A stretch of 64,000 nucleotides of DNA from Jackrogersella multiformis (Eukaryota > Ascomycota > Sordariomycetes > Xylariales > Hypoxylaceae): positions 2,914,001-2,978,000 of the forward strand of contig CADCXD010000018.1 of NCBI GenBank assembly GCA_902806575.1, written 5' to 3'. The stretch's first letter is position 1; every line of letters begins with the position of its first letter. The notes under the pieces were generated by a model. The model saw only the letters and a program-made list of their open reading frames with translations, did not search any database and had not been told where the DNA came from. The translations under genes were made by a program, and so were the position numbers. Positions 33,957-45,785 of this stretch are shown here, piece by piece.

Positions 33957-35245
33957 ATGGGTTTGGAGCATCCAAACCCACTGGTCTCGTCACAGAAGTC
34001 TTCGGACTCTGGACTACAGGCCGTCCTCCATCCCCTCGTTCTTCTCACCATCTCCGATTACATCACTCGACACAGCTTAAGAGCTCAAGAAGGTCCTATA
34101 GTGGGTGCTTTAATTGGACAGCAGAATGGACGAGAGATTACTATCGAGCATGCATTTGAGTGTGCAACCAAAGAAAAGAACGGCAATATTGTGCTAGATG
34201 CCGATTGGTTTGCGCAGCGATTAGATCAGAGTAAGTTATTCACTTCCTTCTTGCCTGACATTAGGCCGCAGCTACTGATAACAGACCTGTAGTGAAGACC
34301 ATACATAAGTCTCCCCAACTCGATCTTGTCGGCTGGTATACTGTATTATCCAAGAGCGGACCAAACCCTTCCATACTCCCCATTCACAACTGGATCCTTT
34401 CGGAGCACAATGAATCATCCCTCCTGCTCGCTTTTCACCCCGAAGAGGCCGTCAAACACTCAGCAGGTAGCAAGCTCCCTTTGACAATATATGAGTCAAA
34501 CTATGAGGTGGATGAACCGAAGGCAGAGCAGGGTGAGGACAAGGAGATGCGAGACGGAGACCCACCTCTGAAGTTGAAATTCAGAGAACTGCCCTATTCT
34601 GTTGAGACGGGCGAGGCGGAGATGATCAGCATGGATTTCGTCGCCCGAGGAGCTGGAAATGCAACAGTGGTCGAGCCCCGAGAGAAGAAGACCGCTCCTA
34701 AGCCCACAACCAAGACCAATCCGAAAGGCAAACAACCTCTGTGGAAGCAAGCAGACACCAAAGACGCGGCCCAGATAACTAATGAGTATATACTATCAAG
34801 CGAGGATGAGGAGATGATTGCAGCACTCAACGCCAAGGCAAATGCCATCAAGATGCTACAATCCCGAGTTAATCTTCTAACAACGTACCTCGAACGACTA
34901 CCCCCATCGTATCTATCTCCAAATAACGCAACAGACCTCTCCGAGGCACAACACACGACTCCTTCGCACACAATCCTCCGATCCATCCAGGCACTCGTCA
35001 GCAGACTATCGTTATTGGTGCCATCCGACCAGGAAGCTTACGAGCAAGAAATGCTCAGAGAAGCCAACGATGTACACCTTATGGAGCTATTGGACAACGT
35101 GATGCAGAGCATTACCGAAGCTAAAGATCTTGGTAAGAAGTACGGCATTGTGGAGAGCGCAAAAACCCACAACAAGAAAGTACTAGACACTACGAGTCTG
35201 GGCTCGGGCTTTGGTTTCTCCAACCCTGGAGACCTTGCTATCTAG
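33957..35245 (+). CDS. CSN6: COP9 signalosome complex subunit 6
   Basis: CSN6 is the catalytically inactive MPN partner of CSN5 in the COP9 signalosome, which removes NEDD8 from cullin ubiquitin ligases. Two exons, 33957-34230 and 34293-35245, join at an AT-G split Met to give 408 residues; the intron is 62 nt (GTAAGT...CTGTAG). The MPN fold starts at about residue 20 (LQAVLHPLVLLTISDYITR), continues through EGPIVGALIGQQNGREITIEHAFE and reaches LVGWYTVLSKSGPNPS. The JAMM metal residues of CSN5 are absent, as expected for CSN6. A charged, Lys/Pro-rich linker (about residues 170-255) separates it from the C-terminal helices that mediate complex assembly (LLTTYLERLPPSYL, MELLDNVMQSITEAKDLGKK). 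It is longer than the animal protein (about 330 residues) mainly through this linker. Confidence 0.9.
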
Positions 35246-36137
35246 AAGCATTGACCAAGGTGAACGGGCTGGAGGTGTAAATTCTCGATAGGGATACCTT
35301 GGCAACATAGATTCTCTGCATTTGCAAGGCGAATGAGGCGTTTTAAGAGGCTAGGTTTAACAAGTCAGTTGTGCTGGGCAATGACCCAAAATCAAGCTAC
35401 GATAGGGGTACGGTTGATATCAATAGGGCTGCAAATGCCAAGGCTCGTTGCCGTTCACGATAAGACTGAAGTGCCATGAGCTATATGATAATGGATTTAT
35501 TCATGAAAGTCGGAGTTTATTAAGACTACGTGACAATGATTTGTTTGCTTTTACCGGCGCATTATGACATGATCCTTCTACTACCTAGTATAAGAAGGGG
35601 AAATTGATATTAACCATCCGGATCATACAGCCTCCACTGTCGAGATATAAAACGACAGAATATCTGCACCCAATGCTAATGCTGTAAATCTTCCGGTTTG
35701 GTACCACACCAGCCGGCCTTAATGGCACCACCAGTCTATCCATCTCATGCTTTGCTGTAACGACGGAGGTATATAACGGTATAACGAAACCTGACTGAAA
35801 AAACCCAGGGAAAAAATATCCAAGAACAACAATCTGGGTCCAGCCAGTGAACTGATGTCCGGTTTGCGTCTCAGTTCAAATTTGCCGCACGCAGCGCTTT
35901 TTATTACCGGGCTTTCCGAGCCGTTCACAGAAGTTTTGCTTCCCGAATCATCAGTGCAAAGCCACCCAGGTCTTTGATGGGTTTGTTCTTCCTTCATCAA
36001 TGTCCTATGCTCCAGCTGAAAATTTCCGGGAAAAAGGAGTTCAATGAGAAGAAAGGGGCAAGTATCTAATATTGATATTGTTGTGTATAGCCGACCAGAA
36101 GATGCAAACTATAAAGCAGGTACTTAGGTAGCAAAAA
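35246..36137. other. intergenic spacer between convergent genes
   Basis: 3' regions of CSN6 and of the dehydrogenase gene. No protein-like frame on either strand, and no repeat of note. Confidence 0.5.
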
Positions 36138-37612
36138 TCAGGCTTCGATGACGACTTTCAGAACGAGGTTGCCGTCGTCGTCCACGGTCCTGCTCGCAAG
36201 CTCAAAGGCATGTTTCGCAGCGCCGAGGCCTTTGAACTTATGGGTTACCATGTCGTCGAGACTGGGAAGAGTGGAGCCCGTCCCACCGTGCCCCTGAGCA
36301 GAGAGTAGTCTTATGCCGGTTCCGTATGTGTTTGCATATCGGAAAATTCCCAAGATGTCAACTTCTCTTAGGTGAGCGGCAGATATTGGAAGAGTCTGAA
36401 TCGGTGTACCCATGCCAACCATAATGACCTTGCCACCTGGTCGGGTAGCGTATAGGCTGGTATGCATGCAAGCCTCCTTGCCAGTGCACTCAAATGTCAC
36501 ATCGACACCCTCGTCTTCATCGTCGTTTTGCAGACTCTGCGGCAGTCTCGTCAGAGAGAGAATATCGGCTGCTAGACTTTTGGCACCTTCGAGCTGGTCG
36601 TGAATAGAGTTGGAAAACAGGCTCCCTGGTGTCATGACACCAGGTTCCAAGGGTGTAGAACTTCCCGAGTTTGTGAATATGGACGAGCTGCTGGATGACA
36701 CATGCAACGGACGAGGGACCACGAAGCCATGGGTGGCGAATCCCTTTTTTACCGCATAGTTAACTCGACCGGCATCTACGTCGGTGATGGTGACTGATGT
36801 GCAACCAGACTGCCTCGCCATTGCAGCAGTCAGAAGACCGACTGTCCCAGCACCTATGACCAAAGCTGTAGAGCCCGGCACTGGACTAGCACGATTTACC
36901 GCATGGATGGCAACGGATAGTGGCTCAAGCAAGGCGGCAGCTTCGAAAGAGACATGATCGGGAAGCCTAAGACAGAGAATTGTTAGCAATGGATATAGAG
37001 TGAACTATGGGCATATATCGTACTTATGACACCAGATTGCCGGATGATTTATCCTCTCCTGAAGAGTTCCCTGATAGTGGGGGACACTCTTGGCGCTACT
37101 CCTAAATCGCATTCTCTTGCATAGGTTATATCTGCCTTTTCTGCAGATGCCACATTGACCACAAGGAACGCCAACCTCTAAAGCGACGCGGTCCCCAACT
37201 CTGAACCCGCTCACCTGAGGCCCGATAGCCACGACGGTGCCGGACGATTCATGACCGAGGGATAGTGGAGCACAAGCACACAAATCTCCATTGGCGAACT
37301 TCTTATAATAGGAGACATCAGAACCACAGATACCCGTGGACTTGATAGCAATCTGAAGCTCGCCAAGGTCAGGCTCTTCAATATTTCTAACTTCCTGTTA
37401 AGTTAAGGTTAGCTGGTTATCTGTACGATGGCGACAGAATATGGAGACGCCCATCTAGTGCAACAACGTGGTTACTAGGTATGACAGACGGCAGAACTCA
37501 CCAATCGAAGATCTCTAGGCCCATGCAAGACTGAGGCATTGACCTTGTTTGAGTTTTTTGAGTAGACGGGTAGCTGCACTGGTGCGGTATCAGACATTGC
37601 GGAGGGCGCCAT
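36138..37612 (-). CDS. zinc-dependent sorbitol/polyol dehydrogenase (medium-chain family)
   Basis: Minus-strand exons 37612-37502, 37394-37024 and 36966-36138 give 436 residues; introns are 107 and 57 nt with GTGAGT/GTACGA donors. It belongs to the medium-chain dehydrogenases related to sorbitol, xylitol and L-arabinitol dehydrogenases, which oxidise polyols with NAD+. Visible features are catalytic zinc ligands in GICGSD (Cys60) and LGHESSG (His85, Glu86); four structural-zinc Cys at 115, 118, 121 and 129; a Rossmann motif GAGTVG at 199-204; and acidic residues in TDVDAGR after the second strand, favouring NAD over NADP. A Ser-rich insert of roughly 40 residues after about residue 245 (including SSSSSSIF and SGSSTPLEPG) makes it longer than the usual 350-390. 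Family is secure; the exact polyol is not. An in-frame second ATG at 37597 could also start it. Confidence 0.87.
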
Positions 37613-40578
37613 TATCAACTGATGACGTCTAGTAGCGTGGGATGAAGTGGGATATAGACTGAAGCTGAAGCTAATAAGTATCTTAGAGCCTTTAGACTAT
37701 GGGTCCTATATTGGAACGTGGAGGATAAGAGTGAAAAGTTGGGGGCTCCAAAAGGTAGGTGGTAAATAACTTGGGTAGTTCGCGGGATGATATGAGAATA
37801 TGAATGAGATAGAAAGCCAAGATGGCGTGCCTTGATTCTCCTGACAAAGAAACTTCAAATACAGGAGGTAAAAATCCGTGATCGAAATCATAGATGTAAG
37901 TATAAGAGAGAATGGTACCTAGAGTTCGCGAGGACCCCCACTCCCTTATGTATTAGAATATAAGAGAAAAACCATGACGAGCTACGTATGTAGATTGATG
38001 TTCATTTTGTCAAGGTAGACCCTGAGATGGGAGAAGAAACAAGGGTGTTTAGAATGGTGAAGCATTGTGTGAATTTTTCCAGGCCCAGTCAAAGATCAAC
38101 AAGTTATCTCGAGGAATATAGAGGGTACTTCATAATATCGGAAAACCAGATGCAAGAAGCTAACAATGATGCAACCATATCAAGTTCGGTAACGGGACCC
38201 CTGATGGCGCCTCAAGTATGGGTGTGGTGTAGTTGTGGGTATTCGTTCTTGCATATTCCGTACCTATACATCCTATGCCAAACGGTAGTCGTCGACAAGG
38301 CTGGTTAATCGAGACATGGTATCACATACGTACCTAATATAGGTAATAATACTGTACGATCCAAGGTTGTATTTTGCTCTGCCTTAAACAGGATGTGCCT
38401 ATACTTGCTTCTCGACTCGTACGAGGTAGCAATTGGACAGACCCTACTAACATGATAATGTAGTAGTGGCTGTAGCTCCGTAAGAAACTGGACATTCTGG
38501 AAATTGTCTCACCTACCTAGGTAGACGATAGGTGGCATATGTATCAATACCACCGAGATTTCGTTCTATTTGGGTACCTAGTAAAAAGCGGCTCTCGATG
38601 CGGCGGATTCGGAAGTATCTCCCAAGCGCGGCATTAGGTTGATATTGAAGCAGTAAAGGCTTCGGATCAGAGACTGAAGATTTCCTAGGTAGGACTCAAA
38701 GAGGTATAGTAGAATCAACCATAACTCCACTAACACTACACCAAGAGGCTAGATTTGTGGACTACCTTGGTAGTTCTGATGGGACTGGCCGAGGGAGACG
38801 GGAGATATTTCGCCGTCATCCTGATATTGATATTGAAATTCAAGAGGAGATTAATAGATTAGAGGGTTGGGGAAAGACCCTGAAATTCAGTGTGGTATGC
38901 CTACCTAGTGATATAACGATATTAACTTCATCCAATACAGGGATTGTGAGTTCCCAGGCATACGGGACTGCTCCTCAAACTAGGTACCTCTAGGTATGCA
39001 ATCGACCAGAATTGGGTGTTCTTTGTGGAGGAGGCAAGAAATGTTAGAAGCGCGAAGCTGTAAGATTAAGATTTCCAGGAATGAAAATGGAATTCAAGAG
39101 CGGAGCCTGAATTGCCTAATTGGGGGGGGTTTCAAAGCTTTAAGTACCCAAGCTAGCTGAGATACTTACCCATCATGTCGCCCATGATAAGATGTTATAC
39201 ATCGCCCACCAATTATGACTTCGATACCCACCCAGATATAAACTCTCGGCAACCCTAGGTACCGCTATGTACTAAAACCACTGGTACACAACTCCACATA
39301 AATACAGACCTTAGCTACTAACCCCGGCGCTGGGAAGGAACGTCGTCGTCCCAAGAACCATAAAAACTTAAAAAAATGTTTGTTACCATCCAATGAGCCC
39401 ATTAAATTTGCTCAATGAACACATTGAAGTAAGAACATTGGTAACTACTTGCATCCTGTCCGTTCCCAACGCGTCCTTCGTTACAACCCAAGAAGAACAT
39501 CTTTTTTTTTCCTATCACATCATAAGTGCTCTTAATAATAACTTGCATTATTCGTCTAACTACGAGATCGGCCTCTAAGAGCCTAGGCATCCTCGTTAGA
39601 ACCATCGCAAATCATTAGCCTAGAAGAACGTTGTCAAGCTGCAAGCTCATCTATGCAATACTTTTTCAAGGATCTATTTTGCCGTCGTCCCCAGTTCCGT
39701 GGCGAGATTCTTGCACATGCAGCACATGGCGACAGGGACGGCGAGCAGACGAACGCTACGAAGTAGCTACCCCTGTCTCCCTATCTACCTCTACATGTAG
39801 TCTACCTAGTACCTGGCCTAGCAGCCTAGGTACTATGTAGCGAATCGTCGATACACGTTGCCAGATAAGACAAGGCGAAACTAGGTGCTTGACTGCTTGA
39901 TTAAGGTCGTCCGCAAGATGGATCTGTCCCTCCATAACGATATGGCTACATTTTATTACTTGCGCAGTCGTTTCTTGGCCTCGAAGCATGCCTCAAAAGC
40001 ATATCCCAAAGTTGACCAATACCCATGCTCTACCTATTGGAACTTGCAGCATCATGCTGTGTGCCTGAGTGTCGTCAACCTGTTTTCCGTTGGCGCGGCA
40101 TCAATACCTAGGTAGATTATACTTCTAGGTGCGGTCGTACGACATGCTCCACGACATCATCTTTCACATGTCTCATCCGGTTTCTGCAGGACTAAAAGCA
40201 TGCCAAAAAGACATTGTGAGCTTCGGTACACACCTTGCAGATAGAGAGGCTACAATATTCTCTTGCGTCTCATTGGGAGATAATCAACTCTGAGAAACGA
40301 TGTATCGCAACCGATTTGAAACTCACTCGGAGCCGTGGCCGGTCTTCCTGTATTCAAGCAATGATCAACTACTAGGGCGATGTCGTGTTACTGCAACTTA
40401 TGCTTACACAGATCTACTTTAGGTATTTATTGACGGAATTCTGCCCGAGCCTCGAAGCACAGCCAATTGAGCTCTGCTAACAACCATCACGGAAGCCGGC
40501 ATGTTTTCCCCTTTACTATATACGGTATCTACTTAGGTAGTATGCAGTGAGAGGTACTTTATCGTACTTTGCCAATCT
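37613..40578. other. gene-poor spacer
   Basis: Three kilobases with no supported gene. Palindromes lie at 38514 and 40105, with other CCTAGG half copies near 38685, 38985, 39253 and 39830. Short open frames (for example near 38027-38308 and 38757-38993) have no domain or splice support. The region is AT-rich with an A-run at about 39360-39375. Confidence 0.5.
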
Positions 40579-40973
40579 TCAGCAGATGAGATGGGTGATG
40601 AAATGGTCCCCTTGCCGCCCCAATTGAGCATTCTGAGGGGTTCGGTCCCGCTGGACAGAATTGGAGAAATTGGAGATCACACCTTGAGCTCCTTCACAGA
40701 GTGCTACGGATATAGCATATTCTAAGATTGGTCTAGGCCTAGAAACTCACCGTCTTTTATCTCTTTGTTTACCCTGTTTTCCGAAGAAGCTAAGCATCTT
40801 ATAAACTGTCTTATTGCTCCGTAGATGGATTCCCAATCGACTATGAGGCTTTGCACATGCAACGCAACGGGGTTCTCGGGAGCATTTCGGCGATGGGCTT
40901 GAATAAGCTTCTCGACATCAAGCTGTGACACTGCCGGACTCCAACCCATAAGCATGGCATTCCCATACACCAC
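40579..40973 (-). pseudogene. possible gene remnant or small gene, family unknown
   Basis: Reading from 40973, a stretch of about 75 codons has ordinary protein composition (LDVEKLIQAHRRNAPENPVA, LHVQSLIVDWESIYGAIRQF) unlike the random frames around it. A GTGAGT donor follows at 40750. If an acceptor near 40692-40698 (TGAAG) is used, the frame continues for about 40 more codons to the TGA at 40579-40581. An acceptor at 40722 keeps the same frame but would need an intron of only 29 nt. No good ATG context exists upstream; the first in-frame ATGs are internal (40955, 40949), and an in-frame TAG sits just upstream. It may be the surviving piece of an older gene. I do not recognise the family. 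Confidence 0.3.
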
Positions 40974-43161
40974 TCCCTAAGAGACGGGGACGTTGTGAAA
41001 CCACTGCATGCCACGTCTCTGGACCGATCTCGCAGAGATTGTGATAGGTCATCGCCTAACTACAACTTGAGTTCAAATTGACTCTTCGATGATGATTCCG
41101 ACCGTCTCGGTTTACTGATAACGGCCAACTCGGGATTTTCTTGCTTCGGGTATTTTCTAGCTACCTAATTGCTGATAACGAAACGGTTTAAGGTCGACAT
41201 TATCCTAGTCTCTCTGTTAGAAAACAGCTATTAAAGACTCTAATATATACCTAGGTAGCTAGCTTGGATGTCCTATTCACAGAGTAGCATCCTATCCACT
41301 AGACACTATCCGACTAGGATGATATCGAACTACCGAAGTCGAAATCCATGACAGGTCACCTAGCTCCAAGAGTCACCCTACATACATACCTTCGGGAAGT
41401 TTGATGGCCTCTGATGGGTAATTTTGACATATGCGGAGTTATTTTTAACTTGTCTACAGATCTCTCGTTTGTTTCACACCACGTTCGTGTCGTATCACAT
41501 GAATGATGTACATGCCCGCTGTGCTGCTTGCTAGGCTTTCAATTCCATGTTCAACTTGGACAGCAGTCGACACTACCCCAAACTGACAAATTCGGCTTTT
41601 AGTCAAATAATTTCCTTGCGTGTGTGGGACATCGTCTGTTCGATCGAATAGCTACAATGATATAGGAAGTATAATAGTGTTTTGAGGGCGGCACCAAATA
41701 TCATAGTTCTAACGGAATCTTGATTTTTTAAGAAATAGAAATCAGGAGAAGTTGACAGATAATCGAAGCAATAGGTATCAGCACTACCGAGTAGCATACC
41801 TAATCTTGCATATACGTATATGTATGTGCCAACTACCCGAGAGCACACTGCATACATACTATTACAGCTCTGTGCTCCACCTAGAATATCCATATCCCTG
41901 TATATATAAAGCATCTATGCACCTTGTTGGATATTGATATACGCGGATATATGTGCCTACGCATATTCATCATCGCCACTCAGTATGGCGTCTGTCCAAT
42001 AAAATTCTTTCGAATCTGAGATCGCCTGTTGTTGCTATAGGTACATTTATTCCTCCATTGAGCGTCCCCTAAATCATCCCCACGATCGACACGCCAGGAC
42101 TCCTACGCATTTGTGTGTCCCAGAGATCGCGATCGCCTCGCCTTCATTATAACTCTCGGCGCCAATTGCTCGCAGTATTGCCCATTTGCGGCTAGGAGAG
42201 GCGAAATCAGTGAAGTCTGATGTGATATACATGATTGCAAATTACAAAATCCAACACATACCATTAAAATCCTGGGACCTAAGGGTAAACTTGCATCGTA
42301 TGTGCCATATATGTATATCTAGCCTATGTAGATGGGAGCCACTACGTGATTGTCGAAACATTAGACGACGATCCGGGCCTTCGAATGTAGCAAGGCTGCG
42401 ACAATACGCATATATTACGTTGCTGGGTGGCTACATAGTGACGCCATACCATATATTTCATCTTTAAAGACGAAGGAAACAAAACGGGGAGCCATGCCGG
42501 TACATGATTCGATTCTCTTCAGTAGACCTATATTCGGATTGATCTGTTATGAAGTGAAAGATATATTCGCCACCTTTAATAGCCTCCCCTACGGATGTTG
42601 TCATATTTGAGTCCGAACTGCAATGCAAGATACCTAGGTAGGCACTATACAGGAAACACCAGCATCGAGACCTCTGATGAGAACTCGATGCAACACGAAT
42701 AGATGGCGGCCGCAGGGAATAGGCTACTGCGCGCCGTATCTTGCATGCTACATACGATACGGCGGTTGCGGCTGGGCGTCGCGGCTACCGTCGCACTGAT
42801 GCGGTATGCAGCCGAGCAAGCTATAGTCACCTACCTACGTAAAGTCGTGTTCGGAGGATGGTCCCGTTTTCGGGGATGCCAGCAAGCTCGCCAGGTTCGG
42901 GATCCCTCGCCCGCTACGCGTTGCGATCTGGAATTATCAGAGTCACGGCCGAGGGTGTAACGGGCAAGGGGAGAGAAGCAAAGCGATGCTTTTCGATTCA
43001 CGCCGGGGAATAAAAAGAGGCTAGGGTCAAGGTAGCGGAGGAAAGAGATGACCCCACATACATACAAGACTAAGGTATACGAACAGGCTCCCCCGTCGCG
43101 GCAAAGGATTCAGGCTCTTATTAGACCCGGTCCTCCCAATAACTTGGTTCACTGGACAATC
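40974..43161. other. gene-poor spacer
   Basis: No supported gene. Palindromes lie at 41248 and 42631. The 41,600-42,000 part is very AT-rich. A frame at 42703-42960 is open and basic but lacks a domain, and overlaps another open frame on the minus strand, so it is not called. Confidence 0.5.
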
Positions 43162-45081
43162 TCAAAACGTGCTCGTCGCCAATCGACTCGCGGCGTTTCT
43201 CGCGTCCACGCGGTCCTCATCATCCTCCTCGGTTAGGCCGGGCAATCCCGTGCTGATCCCGCTGCCGCTGAGCGACCTGGATCCTGGACGCTGCCCATTC
43301 TCGCCGTCGTCGTCCTCGGCGACATTGGACATGAAGCTCCCCGACATGCTCCTATCTGTGCGACGGGGAACGCCACTCCAGGCATCGCCCTTGGGCCCCT
43401 GGCTTGCCGCGACGCTTGCGCGTCTGACCGTCGGATGAGCCTCCCGTCCTAACCTGCTCAGACCACCCGAGGCATCGATGGCTCTGATATCGGGCCGAAC
43501 GCTCTCGAGGAGAGCGAGGGTACGTCTCTCGGCTTCGATCTCGCGAGTCACGAACTCTCGGATGCTCATACGTAGGTCCGCGGCGGTTCTCGCAAACCAC
43601 TTGCGACGTTCTTGCACCAGGTTCTGCGTTACTCTCGATGTCTTCTGCATCAGCTCCAGTTCGGCGTTTCTCGCTTCATCCAGAGAGGCGATGGCTTCGT
43701 CGACCTTATCGGGTCGTACGGTTTTGCTCGCTCTCAACCTATCCGCCGCGTTGAGCTTGCTCCGCGTACTCTCCTGGGCTTGCAAAAACTCGCGAATTAG
43801 AAGTTGCCTGTTCGTGAGAGTTTCCTTGACGATGAATGAATCCTGCGAGTGATACTGGAAAGGATCGCCGAGGGTCGTCGCTTCGGCGGTAGCCTGAGCT
43901 GCATGGTAGTCGCCCACAGTCTGTACAATCTTGCCCAGCTTCCGGTATGCGTTCGCCAGGCCCTGATGCGGCTCTTGAATATTCATTCCGCCAAGTTTGA
44001 CGCCGAAATCAGACTCCGCTAATCCTAGCCCTATTGCTTTATTAGTTACCAGCGATCTTATAGATGTAAAACAAGGGACAATGTACCTCTACGAGATTTA
44101 ACAAGCCGATCGACTTTGTGTCCCGCGTCCATCGAACCTAGATAGAATAATTTTACTATAGGCCGTGCTTCTGACAATTCCGGCGTGTCGTCAGGCGGTG
44201 GTGCAAATTGCTTCAACAACTTCCTCCGTACACCCGTTGCTGGCTGCTTTTTCTTGACCATGGGACTATACCCAAAATCGCTCTCGACGAATAGAACCAT
44301 TTCGTCGTCTCTCATGAGCACTTCATTGCCACATACATAGTTAAACCATCGCTGCAAAAGTGCCTTGACCCTTGTTTCATCCTCATCTGTCCCGGCGCCT
44401 GCGGATGTCACTGAAGGTGGCACGGCGGGGACCATGGCATCGGGGTTGGCGGATATCAGGTGTTCAGAAAGTTTGACGAATTCAGAATGTAAACGGCGGA
44501 CATCGCGGAACTGGGTAGTTCGGAATTTAGGTATATTTGTCTATACATATTAGCACCGTACGGCATAACCCTCATTGTAGTTGACTCACGTGAACGTCGA
44601 ATCTCAAGATGGGATCTTTGCGACCTGTTCGCTCTAGCCCGGTAATCTTTGCTTGCAACTTATACTGAGGGCCCCTCGGCCGTTGAGGTTGCTGCTCTCT
44701 CCCTGATGGCGGGCTTTCGCCCGATGGTCTTTCTTGCCCCTGCGATCGTTGTGGCGTGCTCGGTGGTTGTGTTTCTGCATCGGCTCCAGTGTCAGACTGC
44801 TGCGAGGACGCTGATGGCTCGGAGTGATCGTATGCCGGTGTAGAGGCCGTGCTGCTAGCCGTGCCTGGCCGCCTGAAAGCATTGACACCCGGATCTTCCT
44901 GCGCAAATCCATTGCTGGGATCATTGGCTGCGTACTGATAGGGCGAAGATGGCGTATGTTCGTTGCCTAATCCGCTGAAGGAGTCGTTGTTGCGGCGCGG
45001 CGAGGCAGACGGTGATGATGATCCCCAAGGAGAGGCGCCGACCGGGTGCTCGTCATCGGTTATTGAAGAGCGGTAATCCAT
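43162..45081 (-). CDS. VPS17: retromer/sorting nexin subunit Vps17
   Basis: Vps17 pairs with Vps5 in the membrane-bending half of retromer, which returns sorting receptors from endosomes to the Golgi. Minus-strand exons 45081-44590, 44540-44087 and 44030-43162 give 604 residues; introns are 49 and 56 nt. Residues 1-135 are Ser/Pro/Gln-rich and disordered. A PX phosphoinositide-binding domain follows from about 138 to 270 (YKLQAKITGLERTGRKDPIL, FRTTQFRDVRRLHSEFVKL, RWFNYVCGNEVLMRDDEM). The conserved linker KKKQPATGVRRKLLKQFAPP leads into a helical BAR domain (about 330-530: HQGLANAYRKLGKIVQTVGD, QNLVQERRKWFARTAADL, ERRTLALLESVRPDIRAID). The last about 70 residues are an acidic, Ser/Gly-rich tail. 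The linker and BAR text closely fit filamentous-fungal Vps17. It diverges from MEF2. Confidence 0.92.
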
Positions 45082-45785
45082 AGTGGCCTGATAGAAATCG
45101 AGGGTTGGAGGGAGGACAGTTTAGCAGATGCTGACGAGTCTAGTGAAGCGGCAGTGTGGGCGTAGAGCATTAGGGGTTGCATTCCATAAGCAGTACCTGT
45201 AGCGACTGACAATTATTGATTGTTAGTGTTAGTATTTGCCACCTTAGCTGGTGTATATCACCAAGCGCCGGAGAGAATTGCCTAGGATTTAGCTGAGGAC
45301 TAGCAATCATTCAAGGATGCTGAGGTCGGAAAATTGGCGGCCTTCTCGCGAGTTGCAATGAAATCATCTGAAATCCGAAATCTGAAATCATCATCGGTGG
45401 GGAATATTAATTCCATGGTAGCACCTAGGTACCTTGGTATGGTACCACACGCCTGTAAACTGGCCCGTGCACATCCATTCCGCTTCCTTTACTAATACCC
45501 TAGGTACCTAGTGTATGTACTATTATGTAGAAGTTGCGACTTTAATAGGCGACCGGTGACCTAATCCATTATGGTCCGTGCATTTATACCTAGGTACCTC
45601 CTGTACCCTGTACCATCTTGTTCAATTTTCCAAAATCAACATTTACCTAGCACCCAAGGTAAGAAAAAGGTGAATTGGATCGACAGAAGATTGTGAGAAC
45701 TTACCTAATTAATATTTTACTCGATGTTGAGTCTATCTAGGTCGCCTCCCAATTTATGGCAGCGTAGTTGTAGCAGTCTGCTGGT
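45082..45785. promoter_or_regulatory. divergent promoter region VPS17 / MEF2
   Basis: Spacer of 704 bp between genes transcribed outward. The 45420-45640 part carries several CCTAGG-centred sites, including an exact TACCTAGGTA at 45587-45596 and near copies (ACCTAGGTACC) at about 45422 and 45498. No known transcription-factor site can be assigned. Confidence 0.5.

Noticed and set aside
40722..40750. 29-nt intron in the possible gene remnant
   Set aside because: Below the usual minimum length for fungal introns; a longer intron with an acceptor near 40692-40698 keeps the same frame.
42703..42960. 85-codon basic frame
   Set aside because: Overlaps a minus-strand open frame, has no domain and no splice or start-context support.
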